Origin: CAZCCC01 sp964497245
GTDB taxonomy: Bacteria > Patescibacteriota > Patescibacteriia > Buchananbacterales > UBA6539
NCBI GenBank assembly: GCA_964497245.1
Contig: CAZCCC010000001.1
Location: 1-64,000 of the forward strand
Length of the DNA: 64,000 nucleotides
Direction: 5' to 3'
Shown here one piece after another: positions 17,548-26,395 of the stretch. How positions within the stretch are numbered: the first letter of the stretch is position 1; each line of letters begins with the position of its first letter. The translations under genes and the position numbers were made by a program. The notes beneath the pieces were generated by a model. That model was not told the DNA's origin. It saw nothing but the letters and a program-made list of their open reading frames with translations, and made no database searches.

Positions 17548-18434
17548 AATTAGAGTTTTTCTATTTACGTAAAGCGTTTTTTGAGTATCGCGCTGGCTTT
17601 AAATATATTTATAATAAATTTATTTTAGCTCCGAAAATTTTAAAAACAAATAAGATTTTAGAAAAACCCATAAATAATAATGATTTATCTATTCATATTT
17701 TGACTTGCCACAAAGATTTAGTAATGACAGTCTGGTCGTTAGCTAGTTTCTACAGAAATATTGAGGTGGTTGGACAACTTTTCATTCATAGCGACGGAAG
17801 CCTTAATTCAACAGATGAAGATATTCTAAAGAAATTTTTTCCGAATGCAAAAATAATTGTTCCAGGTTACTTATTTGAGAAATATAATTTAGAATTAAAT
17901 AGCTATTTAATTGTAAGAAAATTTAGAATAGAATTTACCAATTATTTTTTGCTTAAAAAATTGATTGATCCTTATTTTGTTTCCGATAAAAAATTTCGTT
18001 TAATTATTGATTCTGATTTATTATGGCTTTCATCGGCCAAGGAAATTAGCAGCGCTGTCATTGAAAATAAAAGTCAGGCATTAATGATGAAGAATAATAA
18101 TAGCTGTTATATTTATTTTAAAAGTGGCAAATCAAGCGATAATTTAGCGTCTTTTAATTCCGGAATTGTTTTGTATAACAAAATCGATTTTAACCTGGAT
18201 AAATTGTCAGACTATTTAAGCAAGATTGATATTGAGAATAAAGAGAATTCTCATTTTATTGAACAAGCTGGTTATGCCTATTGTTTAAATAATCTGGTTT
18301 CGTTGCCTGAAAACTTATACTCTATAAAAGATAAAATTGATGGTAAAACGGTCGTTAAGCATTATACCAGTCCACGGCGGCCATTATTTTTTATTGAGGG
18401 TCTAGAAATTTTAAAGGATAGAATATTAAATTAA
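17529..18434 (+). CDS. Putative GT-A fold glycosyltransferase
   Basis: 301 aa, unassigned family. Residues 52-90 (LSIHILTCHKDLVMTVWSL, then QLFIHSDGS) look like the first Rossmann half of a GT-A enzyme. IIDSDLLW at 159-166 supplies a DxD metal/donor site, and FNSGIVLYNK after it resembles the acceptor-side loop of GT8-like enzymes. There is no membrane helix. It starts within the preceding GT gene and ends directly before asnB, which points to co-translation. The fold is inferred from motifs only; the sugar is unknown. Confidence 0.6.
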   Translation: MFFKRLKLEFFYLRKAFFEYRAGFKYIYNKFILAPKILKTNKILEKPINNNDLSIHILTCHKDLVMTVWSLASFYRNIEVVGQLFIHSDGSLNSTDEDILKKFFPNAKIIVPGYLFEKYNLELNSYLIVRKFRIEFTNYFLLKKLIDPYFVSDKKFRLIIDSDLLWLSSAKEISSAVIENKSQALMMKNNNSCYIYFKSGKSSDNLASFNSGIVLYNKIDFNLDKLSDYLSKIDIENKENSHFIEQAGYAYCLNNLVSLPENLYSIKDKIDGKTVVKHYTSPRRPLFFIEGLEILKDRILN

Positions 18435-20282
18435 ATGTGTGGAATAAATGGTTTTAATTGGAAAAGTCAAGAATCAATTCAATTAATGAATAAATTGATT
18501 TCTCATCGTGGACCAAATGGTGGTGGAATTTTTTGCAATGATAATTTTTCTTTAGGCCACAGGCGTTTGGCAATTTTGGATCTTTCGGAAAGTGGAAAAC
18601 AGCCAATGGAGTTTGAAGGTTTGAAGATTGTATATAATGGTGAAGTCTATAATTTCCAAGAAATCAGAAGAGAACTGGAAAAATTAGGATATACTTTTTA
18701 CTCAAACACTGACACGGAAGTTGTTTTGAAAGCCTATCACTGCTGGAAGGAAAAATCCCTGCAAAAATTTAATGGTATATTTGCATATGCGATTTTAGAT
18801 GAAAAAGGTAGGACTCTTTTTATGGCAAGAGACAGATTGGGTGTCAAGCCTTTATATTATTACCAAAAAGAAAATAGATTGATTTTTTCTTCGGAAATTA
18901 AAGCCATATTAAGTCATTCAAATATAGATAAGACAATAGTTCCAGAAAGAATCAGTTTTATTTATCAAATGAACTGTCTTCCGGGAGAGTTGACAATGTA
19001 TAAAAATATTCATATGCTTCCTGCGGCAAATTGGGCTTTATACAAAGATGGTAGAATTGCAAAAAAAAGATACTGGGAGATTAATGATTTTGAAGATATT
19101 AAAAGTAAGGAAGGAATAATTTTTAAAATAAAAGAAATTTTAAACGATTCAGTGAAGATAAATATGATTAGTGATGTGTCACTTGGAGTTTTTTTATCCG
19201 GGGGATTTGATTCAAGCATTATCACGCTTTTAGCCGGTAAATACTCAAGATTGCCAGTTAAGACTTATTCTGTTGGTTTTGAAGTGGATAAAAATCAGGA
19301 TGAAAAATTTAACGCGGATTTTTATTTGGCAAGAAAAACCTCTAAATTTTTTGGAACTGATCATCACGAATTATTTTTAAAAAAAGGCAAGGCTTTGGAA
19401 TATGTATCAGAAAAAATGGCTGATAATTTGGAGTTGCCAAACGCTATGACAACAGCTATCCCAAGCTATTGGCTCTCGGAAATTGCAAAAAAAGAAGTTT
19501 CAGTCGTCTTGGGGGGGGACGGTGGAGATGAATTATTTGGTGGATATCCAAGATACAATTTATCTTTTATGTTTTCTCAGTGGCTTAAAATTCCTGCCTC
19601 AATAAGAAGGTTGGTGCCGACTAAGCTAATAGGAAATATGTTAGGAAAAAAAGATCTGCATGAACGGTTGAATTTATCAAGTGACGTTGAAAGATATTGT
19701 ACGTTAAAACTTCATCAAGGAAAAGATGTCAAAAAAGTCTTTAAAAACTGTTATAATTCAAATTTGACAATTGATTATCTTAATGAAAATTATTTTTCTA
19801 AAAAATTAACCGGCGATTTTGAAAAGCATTTTATGATAACCGATTCAATGACTTGGCTTACTGATCATTCATTATTAAGAACTGATAAAAGCACTATGGC
19901 CTTTGGGATTGAACAGAGAGTTCCTATTTTAGACTACAGGCTTGTTGAACTTTCTGCCAAGATACCCACTAAATACAAATTGAATTTTAAAGATAATAAA
20001 ATTATATTTAAGGAAGCATTTGCCAAAGAGTTGCCTAGTCATTTATTTAATCAGCCAAAACGCGGCTGGCTTTCTCCGGCAGCGAAATGGCTTCGTGATG
20101 AACTAAAAGATTTTTCTTATGATGTTATAAATAAGAATTATACGCAGGGTTCTGAAGAGTTTATTGATTTTAAGGCTGCTAGGAAATTGCTTGATGACCA
20201 CATTGAAGGAAAGAAATATAATTTGCATTTAATTTGGATTTTAATTACTTGGCAGCTTTGGTATAAAAAATGCTGTTTATAA
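18435..20282 (+). CDS. asnB: Asparagine synthase-type glutamine amidotransferase
   Basis: 615 aa, full length for glutamine-hydrolysing AsnB. Cys2 of MCGINGF is the glutaminase nucleophile, with HRGPNGGG and YNGEVYN completing that site; a synthetase domain from about residue 235 has the pyrophosphate loop LSGGFDSSI (about 253-261). It uses ATP and glutamine nitrogen to amidate a carboxylate. Inside glycan loci, homologues such as WbpS amidate uronic acids rather than aspartate. The UDP-sugar dehydrogenase at 11237 would provide such a uronate. General asparagine synthesis remains possible. Confidence 0.82.
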   Translation: MCGINGFNWKSQESIQLMNKLISHRGPNGGGIFCNDNFSLGHRRLAILDLSESGKQPMEFEGLKIVYNGEVYNFQEIRRELEKLGYTFYSNTDTEVVLKAYHCWKEKSLQKFNGIFAYAILDEKGRTLFMARDRLGVKPLYYYQKENRLIFSSEIKAILSHSNIDKTIVPERISFIYQMNCLPGELTMYKNIHMLPAANWALYKDGRIAKKRYWEINDFEDIKSKEGIIFKIKEILNDSVKINMISDVSLGVFLSGGFDSSIITLLAGKYSRLPVKTYSVGFEVDKNQDEKFNADFYLARKTSKFFGTDHHELFLKKGKALEYVSEKMADNLELPNAMTTAIPSYWLSEIAKKEVSVVLGGDGGDELFGGYPRYNLSFMFSQWLKIPASIRRLVPTKLIGNMLGKKDLHERLNLSSDVERYCTLKLHQGKDVKKVFKNCYNSNLTIDYLNENYFSKKLTGDFEKHFMITDSMTWLTDHSLLRTDKSTMAFGIEQRVPILDYRLVELSAKIPTKYKLNFKDNKIIFKEAFAKELPSHLFNQPKRGWLSPAAKWLRDELKDFSYDVINKNYTQGSEEFIDFKAARKLLDDHIEGKKYNLHLIWILITWQLWYKKCCL

Positions 20283-20298
20283 ATTTTATTTACACCTT

Positions 20299-20925
20299 AT
20301 GAATAGTGATTCTAATATTCTAAAACCGGAAGAATACTTGGGGGAGTCATATCTTAATAAAGAAAGATGGGCAAGTTATTCAATACAGGCAGATTTAGTT
20401 CATAATTTTTTTCCCTTAGGGGAAATTTTAGAGATTGGTATTGGAAATGGAATAATAACCGAAATTTTGAGGAAAAAATATAATTTAACCACAGTTGATA
20501 TTAATCCTTGTCTAAATCCGGATGTAGTCTCTTCAGTAGATGATTTAAGTGGTTTACCCGAATATAAGTTTGATGCTTCTTTATGTTTTGAAGTTTTAGA
20601 ACATCTGTCTTTTAAGGATTTTAGTAAATGTCTTTCTGAACTTCACCGAGTGACTAGGCACTATATTTTTTTATCTTTGCCATATTGGGGTTATACTTTT
20701 GGCCTTAAACTAAAATTACCATTCCTTAGTGTTAAACAATTAAAATTTAAAATTTCTGGTTTAAAAAAACATAAATTTAATGGCCAGCATTATTGGGAAA
20801 TCGGCAAAAAGGGATATTCTTTAAAAATGATAAAAAAAGAAATAAATAATAGTAGTTTAAAAATAATTAAGTCTTTTTGGGATATTGATGATCCATATCA
20901 TTATTATTTTGTTTTGAAAAAATAA
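20299..20925 (+). CDS. SAM-dependent class I methyltransferase
   Basis: 208 aa. SAM-binding motif I is LEIGIGNGIITEIL at about residues 44-57, motif II is TTVDINPCL, and LCFEVLEHLSF is the conserved post-motif segment of Methyltransf_11-type enzymes. Its target is not deducible, but its place between asnB and a glycosyltransferase suggests O-methylation of a sugar. No membrane helix is present. Confidence 0.75.
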   Translation: MNSDSNILKPEEYLGESYLNKERWASYSIQADLVHNFFPLGEILEIGIGNGIITEILRKKYNLTTVDINPCLNPDVVSSVDDLSGLPEYKFDASLCFEVLEHLSFKDFSKCLSELHRVTRHYIFLSLPYWGYTFGLKLKLPFLSVKQLKFKISGLKKHKFNGQHYWEIGKKGYSLKMIKKEINNSSLKIIKSFWDIDDPYHYYFVLKK

Positions 20926-20932
20926 GTTTCGT

Positions 20933-22090
20933 ATGAAGATTTTATATATTGCCAATATAAGAATACCAACAGAAAAAGCCCATGGCTTGCAGATTATGAA
21001 AATGTGTGAATCTTTTGTATTTGCCGGTGTGGAGGTTAAATTGATTTTGCCCACAAGAAAAAATTCAATTCAAACCGATCCGTTTGAGTATTATGGTATA
21101 AAAGATGATTTTGAATTAAAAAAATTAAAATCATTTGATCCTGATTTTTTGATTCCAATGCCGGCTGGTTATTATATTAAAGCGCAATTTTTGATATTTA
21201 TTAAAAGCCTATTTTTTTATCTTATTTTCAAGAAAAACAAAAAAAATTATATTTTTTATACCCGTGATGAAATGCTTTTGCCGGTTTTGCAGCTGTTTTC
21301 TAAAAAGGTTGTTTGGGAATCTCATGCTCTGCCTAATAATAAAAAAAGATATTTTAAATATTGGAAAAAATGCTATAAAATTTTTTGTTTGACTAATCAA
21401 GTCAAAAATGACCTGATAAAATTAGGAATATGCGAAGATAAAATTGTAGTTTCGCCTGATGCGGTTGACTTGAAAATATTTGACATACCTGAAAGTAAAG
21501 AGGATGCCAGAAAAAAATTGAATTTGCCTCAAGATAAAATAATTTTAGGTTACACCGGCAGTTTTAAGACAAAGGGAATGGATAAGGGGATAGCTGATAT
21601 TATAAAAGCATTATCTATTATTGATAAAAAAAGGCAAGATGTAATTTTTTATTCAGTTGGGGGGAGCCAAGAAGATATTGAATTTTATAAAAAAATTGCC
21701 AGAGATTATAATATTTTGGAAAAATTATTTTTTATTGAAAAGGTAAGTCAAAAAGAAGTGGCTTTGTATCAAAAAGCCTTTGATATTTTATTGATGCCCT
21801 TTCCTTTTAATCAGCATTATGCATATTATATGTCGCCTTTGAAAATGTTTGAGTATATGGCAGCCCATCGGCCGATCATTGCTTCAGATTTGCCCAGTAT
21901 TCATGAAATTTTAAATGAAAAAAATTGTTTGTTTTGTCGGTCTGACGACCCAAAAGATTTAGCCGAAAAAATTGATTACGCGATAGTGGAAAAGGTAGAG
22001 TTAAACAAGCTAGCTTCAGTGGCATTTAACAGCGTTAAGGAATATACTTGGTTGAAACGAGCTTCTAATATTATAAGTTGGCTTAACTAG
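20933..22090 (+). CDS. Glycosyltransferase family 4 enzyme
   Basis: 385 aa, GT-B. It begins MKILYIANIRIPTEKAHGLQ, a start typical of GT4 enzymes. The donor domain includes LGYTGSFKTKGMDKGIADII and YYMSPLKMFEYMAAHRPIIA, where SPLKxFEYMA replaces the classical E-x7-E signature, as in many GT4 subgroups. It sits seven bases after the methyltransferase. Specificity is unknown. Confidence 0.85.
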   Translation: MKILYIANIRIPTEKAHGLQIMKMCESFVFAGVEVKLILPTRKNSIQTDPFEYYGIKDDFELKKLKSFDPDFLIPMPAGYYIKAQFLIFIKSLFFYLIFKKNKKNYIFYTRDEMLLPVLQLFSKKVVWESHALPNNKKRYFKYWKKCYKIFCLTNQVKNDLIKLGICEDKIVVSPDAVDLKIFDIPESKEDARKKLNLPQDKIILGYTGSFKTKGMDKGIADIIKALSIIDKKRQDVIFYSVGGSQEDIEFYKKIARDYNILEKLFFIEKVSQKEVALYQKAFDILLMPFPFNQHYAYYMSPLKMFEYMAAHRPIIASDLPSIHEILNEKNCLFCRSDDPKDLAEKIDYAIVEKVELNKLASVAFNSVKEYTWLKRASNIISWLN

Positions 22091-22101
22091 CAATAAAAAA
22101 T

Positions 22102-23262
22102 ATGCTTTTATTTATTAAAAAAATTTTTGCAAGCAGCTTTTTGAAAACATTGATTTTAATTTTTTTACTTAAAGGCGTAGTGGTTTTTGCTGTATTTTTT
22201 GGGTTTCCCGATTTAGGCATTGATGGATTAAAAATTCCGCATGGCGGTGATAGCCGTGGTTATTATTCTTTCAGCCGTTATTTAATTAACGGAAATTTAG
22301 GCGGTGGTTCTCTGCCAATTGGTTATCCTTTGGTTATTATCCCAGTTATAAAAATTTTTCCAAATGTCGATGCGGTGCAGCTTGATTTTTATTTTTCTTT
22401 ATTTCATTCCTTGGTAGCCTTTACTATTGCTGCCGGCTTACTTTATAAATTCATCGAGATAATTTTTAAGAAAGAATTTTACGCAAAGACGGCCGCCTGG
22501 CTTTTTGTTTTTTTTCCTTATTTTTTTTATTTTTTGTCTGGGTTTTTTTTAAAGTCCATACCATATGCTATTGACTTTCAGCAATCGCGTACATTACAGT
22601 TACTTTGGCTTCAGTCAGGCTCAGATTATCTTTCAACAGCTATTATCTTTGGTATTTTTTTGGCAATTTTATTTTGGAATAGATTTGGAAATAATCATTT
22701 ATTTTGGTTTGGGCTTGGTGTTGGTTTAATAGTAGTGATGCGACCGCAAAATTCGGTTTTACTAATATTAGGTTTAATTTTAATTTTATTAGCTAGAAAA
22801 TGGCATTGGTTTTTTTGGTTTTTAATGGGAATTATTCCTTTTGTGGGCATACAATTGCTGATTAATTTTTTAACAGAGAGCCAGTTTTTTAGTTTTGGTT
22901 ATGATGCATCAACTAATGATAATATAGCTAGTCTAGAAGAACATGGCGCTGTAATATTTTCGCCATGGAATACATTTAAAATAATTAGTTATTTGGATCG
23001 ATATGAGGTATTATGGCTTGGTGTTTTCATTTTATTATTTTTATCCCTATTATTTTTAATTGGTTTATATTGGATATATAATAAAAATAGGATTGTTTTT
23101 GTTTTATGTGGTTTAATTTTACCGGTTTATATTTACTCATTGACTTGGTTTGAGCCGGTTTACCGAAATCCGCGCTATTTTTTTCCGATAATTCCGTTGG
23201 TTTTCGTTATAATTTTTTCTTGCTATAATTATTTTTTAGAATTTTATGCTAAACAAAAATGA
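22102..23262 (+). CDS. Polytopic membrane protein, GT-C (GT39-like) glycosyltransferase candidate
   Basis: 386 aa with roughly nine or ten membrane helices. The first extracytoplasmic loop has GGDSRGYYSFSRYL (about residues 47-60), like the acidic loop motif of GT-C enzymes that use polyprenyl-phosphate sugars. The gene overlaps the following GT2 polyprenyl-phosphate sugar synthase by 17 bases, and a GtrA-like protein follows. The trio (synthase, flippase-like, GT-C) is the standard set for adding a side-branch sugar outside the membrane. The exact family is uncertain. Confidence 0.6.
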   Translation: MLLFIKKIFASSFLKTLILIFLLKGVVVFAVFFGFPDLGIDGLKIPHGGDSRGYYSFSRYLINGNLGGGSLPIGYPLVIIPVIKIFPNVDAVQLDFYFSLFHSLVAFTIAAGLLYKFIEIIFKKEFYAKTAAWLFVFFPYFFYFLSGFFLKSIPYAIDFQQSRTLQLLWLQSGSDYLSTAIIFGIFLAILFWNRFGNNHLFWFGLGVGLIVVMRPQNSVLLILGLILILLARKWHWFFWFLMGIIPFVGIQLLINFLTESQFFSFGYDASTNDNIASLEEHGAVIFSPWNTFKIISYLDRYEVLWLGVFILLFLSLLFLIGLYWIYNKNRIVFVLCGLILPVYIYSLTWFEPVYRNPRYFFPIIPLVFVIIFSCYNYFLEFYAKQK

Positions 23263-24109
23263 AAAATTAAGCGTCATTGTTCCTGTTTACAATGAAGCTG
23301 GTGGAGTTATTAATACAATTGATTCATTAAAAACGGTTCTTGATAAATTTGGTTGCAGCTACGAAATAATTGTTGTTAATGATGCTTCAACCGATAAAAC
23401 TGTCGATTTACTAAAACAAATTGAACGTATTAAAACTCTTAATAACCCATATAATCTCGGCTATGGAGCTTCTTTAAAAAAGGGAATAAAAGAAAGTAAT
23501 GCTGACTGGATTTTGATTATTGATGCTGACGGAACTTATCCAATTGATTATATTCCCAAGTTGCTTGAACCGGCAGGGGATTACGACATGGTTGTAGGCA
23601 ACCGTCAGCATGAAAAAGATCATTTTGGCCGAAAACCTGCCAAGTGGATTTTAAAAAAACTGGCTAGTTTTTTGGCTGGCTATCACATACCAGATTTAAA
23701 TTCAGGAATGAGGATTTTTCGCAGAAGTATTGCTTTGGAATTTTTTCATCTTTTTCCTTCCGGGTTTTCCTTTACCAGTACAATTACCATTGCCTGTTTT
23801 TCCAATGATTATACGGTTAAGTATATAGACATTCCTTATTATAAAAGGATTGGACAATCAAGTATCAGGCCATTTCACTTTTTTAAATTTGCTGCTTTAA
23901 TATTGAAATTATTTTTTTATTTTAAGCCCCTTAAAATGATTACTCCGTTAGCTTTAGCATTTGTTTTTTTCGGACTTGCAAAAATGATTCGTGATATTTT
24001 GGTAGTGCATTACATTGGAACACTGGCTTCACTATTAATTACCTTTGGTGTTTTATTATTTTTTATATCTCTGATTTCCGAAATAATCGTCAAGCGCATA
24101 TCTCGTTAA
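23246..24109 (+). CDS. GT2 polyprenyl-phosphate sugar synthase (DPM1/GtrB-like)
   Basis: 287 aa. The GT-A domain carries LSVIVPVYNEAGGVINT at the N-terminus, VVNDASTDKT, and the metal site IDADGTYP near residues 93-100. Two membrane helices at about 228-250 and 255-280 close the protein, as in GtrB-type synthases. The enzyme moves a sugar from a nucleotide donor to polyprenyl phosphate. It overlaps the upstream GT-C candidate and is followed after five bases by a GtrA-like protein that could flip its product. Confidence 0.82.
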   Translation: MLNKNEKLSVIVPVYNEAGGVINTIDSLKTVLDKFGCSYEIIVVNDASTDKTVDLLKQIERIKTLNNPYNLGYGASLKKGIKESNADWILIIDADGTYPIDYIPKLLEPAGDYDMVVGNRQHEKDHFGRKPAKWILKKLASFLAGYHIPDLNSGMRIFRRSIALEFFHLFPSGFSFTSTITIACFSNDYTVKYIDIPYYKRIGQSSIRPFHFFKFAALILKLFFYFKPLKMITPLALAFVFFGLAKMIRDILVVHYIGTLASLLITFGVLLFFISLISEIIVKRISR

Positions 24110-24114
24110 ATAAT

Positions 24115-24483
24115 ATGAAAAAACAATTAATTCGTTACACTTTGGGCGGTTTTCTAAGTTATGGAATAAAAATAGTTTTGACTTATATTGCCGCCGAGTT
24201 TTTTAATGTTTGGTATTTTGCCGCCTATTTAACGTCTTTGGCAACGGTTATAATAGTTAATTTTATAATTAACGCCCGTTGGATTTTCCCTGGAGGAAAA
24301 CCATCAGTTAACTGTTTTTTTAAATATCTTTTTAGTGTCTTAATAATTTCTTTAATAGATTCCATTTTTGTTAAAACAGCAACTGAATTTTTAGGACTGC
24401 ATTATATTTTGTCAATTATTGGGGTAACCACTACTTTATTTGTTTTGAAATTTTTTATTTATAAACGTTTTGTTTTTGTTTAA
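24115..24483 (+). CDS. GtrA-like membrane protein
   Basis: 122 aa with four membrane helices. The start RYTLGGFLSYGIKIVLTY and the motif FIINARWIFPGG match the GtrA family (conserved N-x-x-W-x-F), proposed to flip polyprenyl-phosphate sugars. It ends the first glycan run and is followed by a weak hairpin and a new promoter. A second GtrA-like protein is at 46990. Confidence 0.82.
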   Translation: MKKQLIRYTLGGFLSYGIKIVLTYIAAEFFNVWYFAAYLTSLATVIIVNFIINARWIFPGGKPSVNCFFKYLFSVLIISLIDSIFVKTATEFLGLHYILSIIGVTTTLFVLKFFIYKRFVFV

Positions 24484-24499
24484 TCATTATTTTATAATT

Positions 24500-24524
24500 A
24501 AAAAGGTCTTATTTAAGCCTTTTA
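24500..24524 (+). terminator. Weak intrinsic terminator ending the first glycan run
   Basis: AAAAGG (24501-24506) pairs with CCTTTT (24518-24523) around an AT-rich loop, 17 bases after the GtrA stop. The stem is short. A new promoter begins just downstream, so a boundary here is sensible. Confidence 0.45.
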
Positions 24525-24535
24525 TATTAAATTAA

Positions 24536-24575
24536 TTGATACCTATTGACATCTTTTGACACCTTTTGGTATAAT
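24536..24575 (+). promoter_or_regulatory. Promoter overlaid by four phased 10-bp direct repeats (operator candidate)
   Basis: Four consecutive 10-bp units each begin with TTG: TTGATACCTA (24536), TTGACATCTT (24546), TTGACACCTT (24556) and TTGGTATAAT (24566). The second supplies a perfect -35 TTGACA and the last a perfect -10 TATAAT (24570-24575), 18 bases apart. A period of one helical turn places every unit on the same DNA face. The next gene encodes a small MerR/excisionase-type DNA-binding protein. Transcription should start near 24582, about 30 bases before that gene. Confidence 0.7.
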
Positions 24576-24611
24576 TGTTAATGTTTAATTCTCAAAATAT
24601 AAATTAACAAT

Positions 24612-24857
24612 ATGCCTGAAATAAATCCAAATGAAGTATATACTTCAAATGAAACCCAAGTGCTGCTAAAGGTTAGCTCAAGCACAATGAAGCGTCTTTT
24701 AAAAAAGGGATTAATTAGAGCCAATAAAGTTGGTGGGCAATATCGTATTTTAGGTAAAGAAATTTTACGTTTAATTTCGCCGGAATTGGAGCAAAAAGCA
24801 GTTGATGTTTATCAGGCAATAAAGAAAAACGCAGTTGATAAGATTAATAAGTGGTAA
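24612..24857 (+). CDS. Small MerR/excisionase-type DNA-binding protein (BldC-like)
   Basis: 81 aa. Residues 9-54 form a single winged-helix domain of the helix-turn-helix_17/excisionase family: VYTSNETQVLLKVSSSTMKRL, then GLIRANKVGGQYRI as the wing. A charged helix fills the C-terminus; there is no effector domain. Single-domain MerR-like proteins such as Streptomyces BldC bind direct repeats as head-to-tail multimers. The gene lies downstream of four phased direct repeats that cover its own promoter and is the first gene of the second glycan run, so it may control that run and itself. It could instead be a phage-type excisionase, but no integrase is near. Confidence 0.72.
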   Translation: MPEINPNEVYTSNETQVLLKVSSSTMKRLLKKGLIRANKVGGQYRILGKEILRLISPELEQKAVDVYQAIKKNAVDKINKW

Positions 24858-24859
24858 CT

Positions 24860-25627
24860 ATGAAGGTAATATTTTATTGCCTTATTTTAATATTGGAGCG
24901 CCTTTTTCCAACAAGGGATATTGCGGTAATTTTATACCATCGGATTGACGACGACGGCAATTATTCAGTAAAACCCGAATTATTTGAAAAACAATTGAAA
25001 CATCTTAAAAAACTTGACTATGTATCAATTTCTCCCGAAGATCTAAAAGGTTTTTTAGATGGCAAAATTAATTTGTCGAGAAGAAGCATTTTAATTACTT
25101 TTGATGATGGTTTTAAGGATAATTACTCTATTGCTTACCCTTTGTTAAAAAAATATAATTTTACAGCAACCTTTTTTATTTCAGCCCGCCATATCGGAAA
25201 ATTAAGCGATTATTCTGAAAAAATAAAAAATAAGGAAATGATGAGCTTCGCTGAATTGTCAGAATTAATTGAAAATGGTTTTACGGTTGCCAACCATTTT
25301 TATTCCCACAGGAATTTAACCGAAATTTCTGATCAGGAAATTGAGTCTGAATTTAACCATGCATGTGAAATTTTAAGTAATATTGTAAATTCTGAAAATG
25401 ATTTGAAATATGTAGCTTATCCGAGAAACCGAACCACGAGCAACGTTTTTGCCACTTTGAAAAAAGTTGGAGTAAAATTAGGTTTTGGTGGAAATCCTGC
25501 TTTAGTTAGTGGAATCGTCGATTATTTGAATATTCCGAGAATAGAAATATTCGGTAATAATTCAGTATTGAAATTCAGGGTTAAAATTTCTGGGCATTAT
25601 TACAGATTAATTAATTTATTTCGATAA
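24860..25627 (+). CDS. Polysaccharide deacetylase (NodB homology domain, CE4)
   Basis: 255 aa from the ATG at 24860; a GTG nine bases upstream would overlap the previous gene and has no better ribosome site. A hydrophobic N-terminal stretch (residues 2-14) may be a short anchor. The CE4 metal site is visible: TFDDG at 80-84 and H146-x3-H150 in NHFYSH, with YPRNRTTSNVF as a later catalytic-region motif. CE4 enzymes remove N- or O-acetyl groups from polysaccharides. A second, different CE4 gene lies at 29187 in the same run. Substrate unknown. Confidence 0.78.
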   Translation: MKVIFYCLILILERLFPTRDIAVILYHRIDDDGNYSVKPELFEKQLKHLKKLDYVSISPEDLKGFLDGKINLSRRSILITFDDGFKDNYSIAYPLLKKYNFTATFFISARHIGKLSDYSEKIKNKEMMSFAELSELIENGFTVANHFYSHRNLTEISDQEIESEFNHACEILSNIVNSENDLKYVAYPRNRTTSNVFATLKKVGVKLGFGGNPALVSGIVDYLNIPRIEIFGNNSVLKFRVKISGHYYRLINLFR

Positions 25628-25630
25628 GAT

Positions 25631-26395
25631 ATGGTGATTAAAAGGAATTTATTTCTTTTTAAAACTATCCGTTTTGTTTTGGAACCGTTGCCGGAAGAAA
25701 TAGAAAAGCTTAAGAAAATATATTTAATGATAAACTGCTTATCCTATCAAGAATTATCTTTAGCCGGTTTTGAAAAAAGGCAAAAAAAAACCCCTTTGAT
25801 TGATTTGACAAAAACACTACCTGAAATCTTTTTTGCCTTTCACGATACAACAAGAAATGAAATAAGAAGATCCGAAAAAAATTTTGATTTAAAGTTTGTT
25901 AATGATGATGGTAATTTTAAAGAAGCATATAAGCTTTATTGCCGGCATGAAACATCACAAAAGAGGATACCGGAAAGTAAAAACGAGTTTTCTGGTTGTA
26001 AGGTATTTTCGGCATATTTCAAGGATAAAATGATTTCCACCATTATATGTTTTACAGGTTCTAAATATTTGAGAGCAAAATCTATAAGTTCCTTGCGCAT
26101 GGAGTCATTTGACAAAGAAATGCTGAGATTGATAAGTTTTTCCACCAGAAGATTGGTTTGGGAGATATGCAAATATGGTAAAGAAAATGATTATTTTGGT
26201 TTTGATTTGGGATCAATTAATTTAGTCGATTCAAATAAAGCAAGTATTGCTCAGTTTAAAAACTCTTTTGGTGGAAAAATTGTTGATGAATATTTATACA
26301 TTTATAAGTCAAAAATCTTTAAATTTTTTGAAAGAGTAGTTAAACTTAAAGTCTTAGCTTTAAAATTTTTATTAAAGAAAACTGATAATGAATAA
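25631..26395 (+). CDS. GNAT/FemAB-like acyltransferase, putative
   Basis: 254 aa. The middle has FHDTTRNEIRRSEKNFDLKF and the C-terminal part YFGFDLGSINLVDSNKASIAQFKNSFGGKI. The pattern of an arginine-rich helix followed by a late FDxG...xxxFKxxFGG segment is typical of FemAB/BioF2-like GNAT proteins found in glycan loci. Such proteins transfer acyl or aminoacyl groups to amino sugars. The C-terminal 30 residues are basic and hydrophobic and may touch the membrane. It overlaps the next gene by eight bases. The specific reaction is unknown. Confidence 0.6.
   Translation: MVIKRNLFLFKTIRFVLEPLPEEIEKLKKIYLMINCLSYQELSLAGFEKRQKKTPLIDLTKTLPEIFFAFHDTTRNEIRRSEKNFDLKFVNDDGNFKEAYKLYCRHETSQKRIPESKNEFSGCKVFSAYFKDKMISTIICFTGSKYLRAKSISSLRMESFDKEMLRLISFSTRRLVWEICKYGKENDYFGFDLGSINLVDSNKASIAQFKNSFGGKIVDEYLYIYKSKIFKFFERVVKLKVLALKFLLKKTDNE

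Noticed and set aside
24612..24857. Phage excisionase as part of a prophage or integrative element
   Set aside because: No integrase, att-like repeats or phage genes are nearby; the gene sits at the head of a glycan operon with its own phased repeats.
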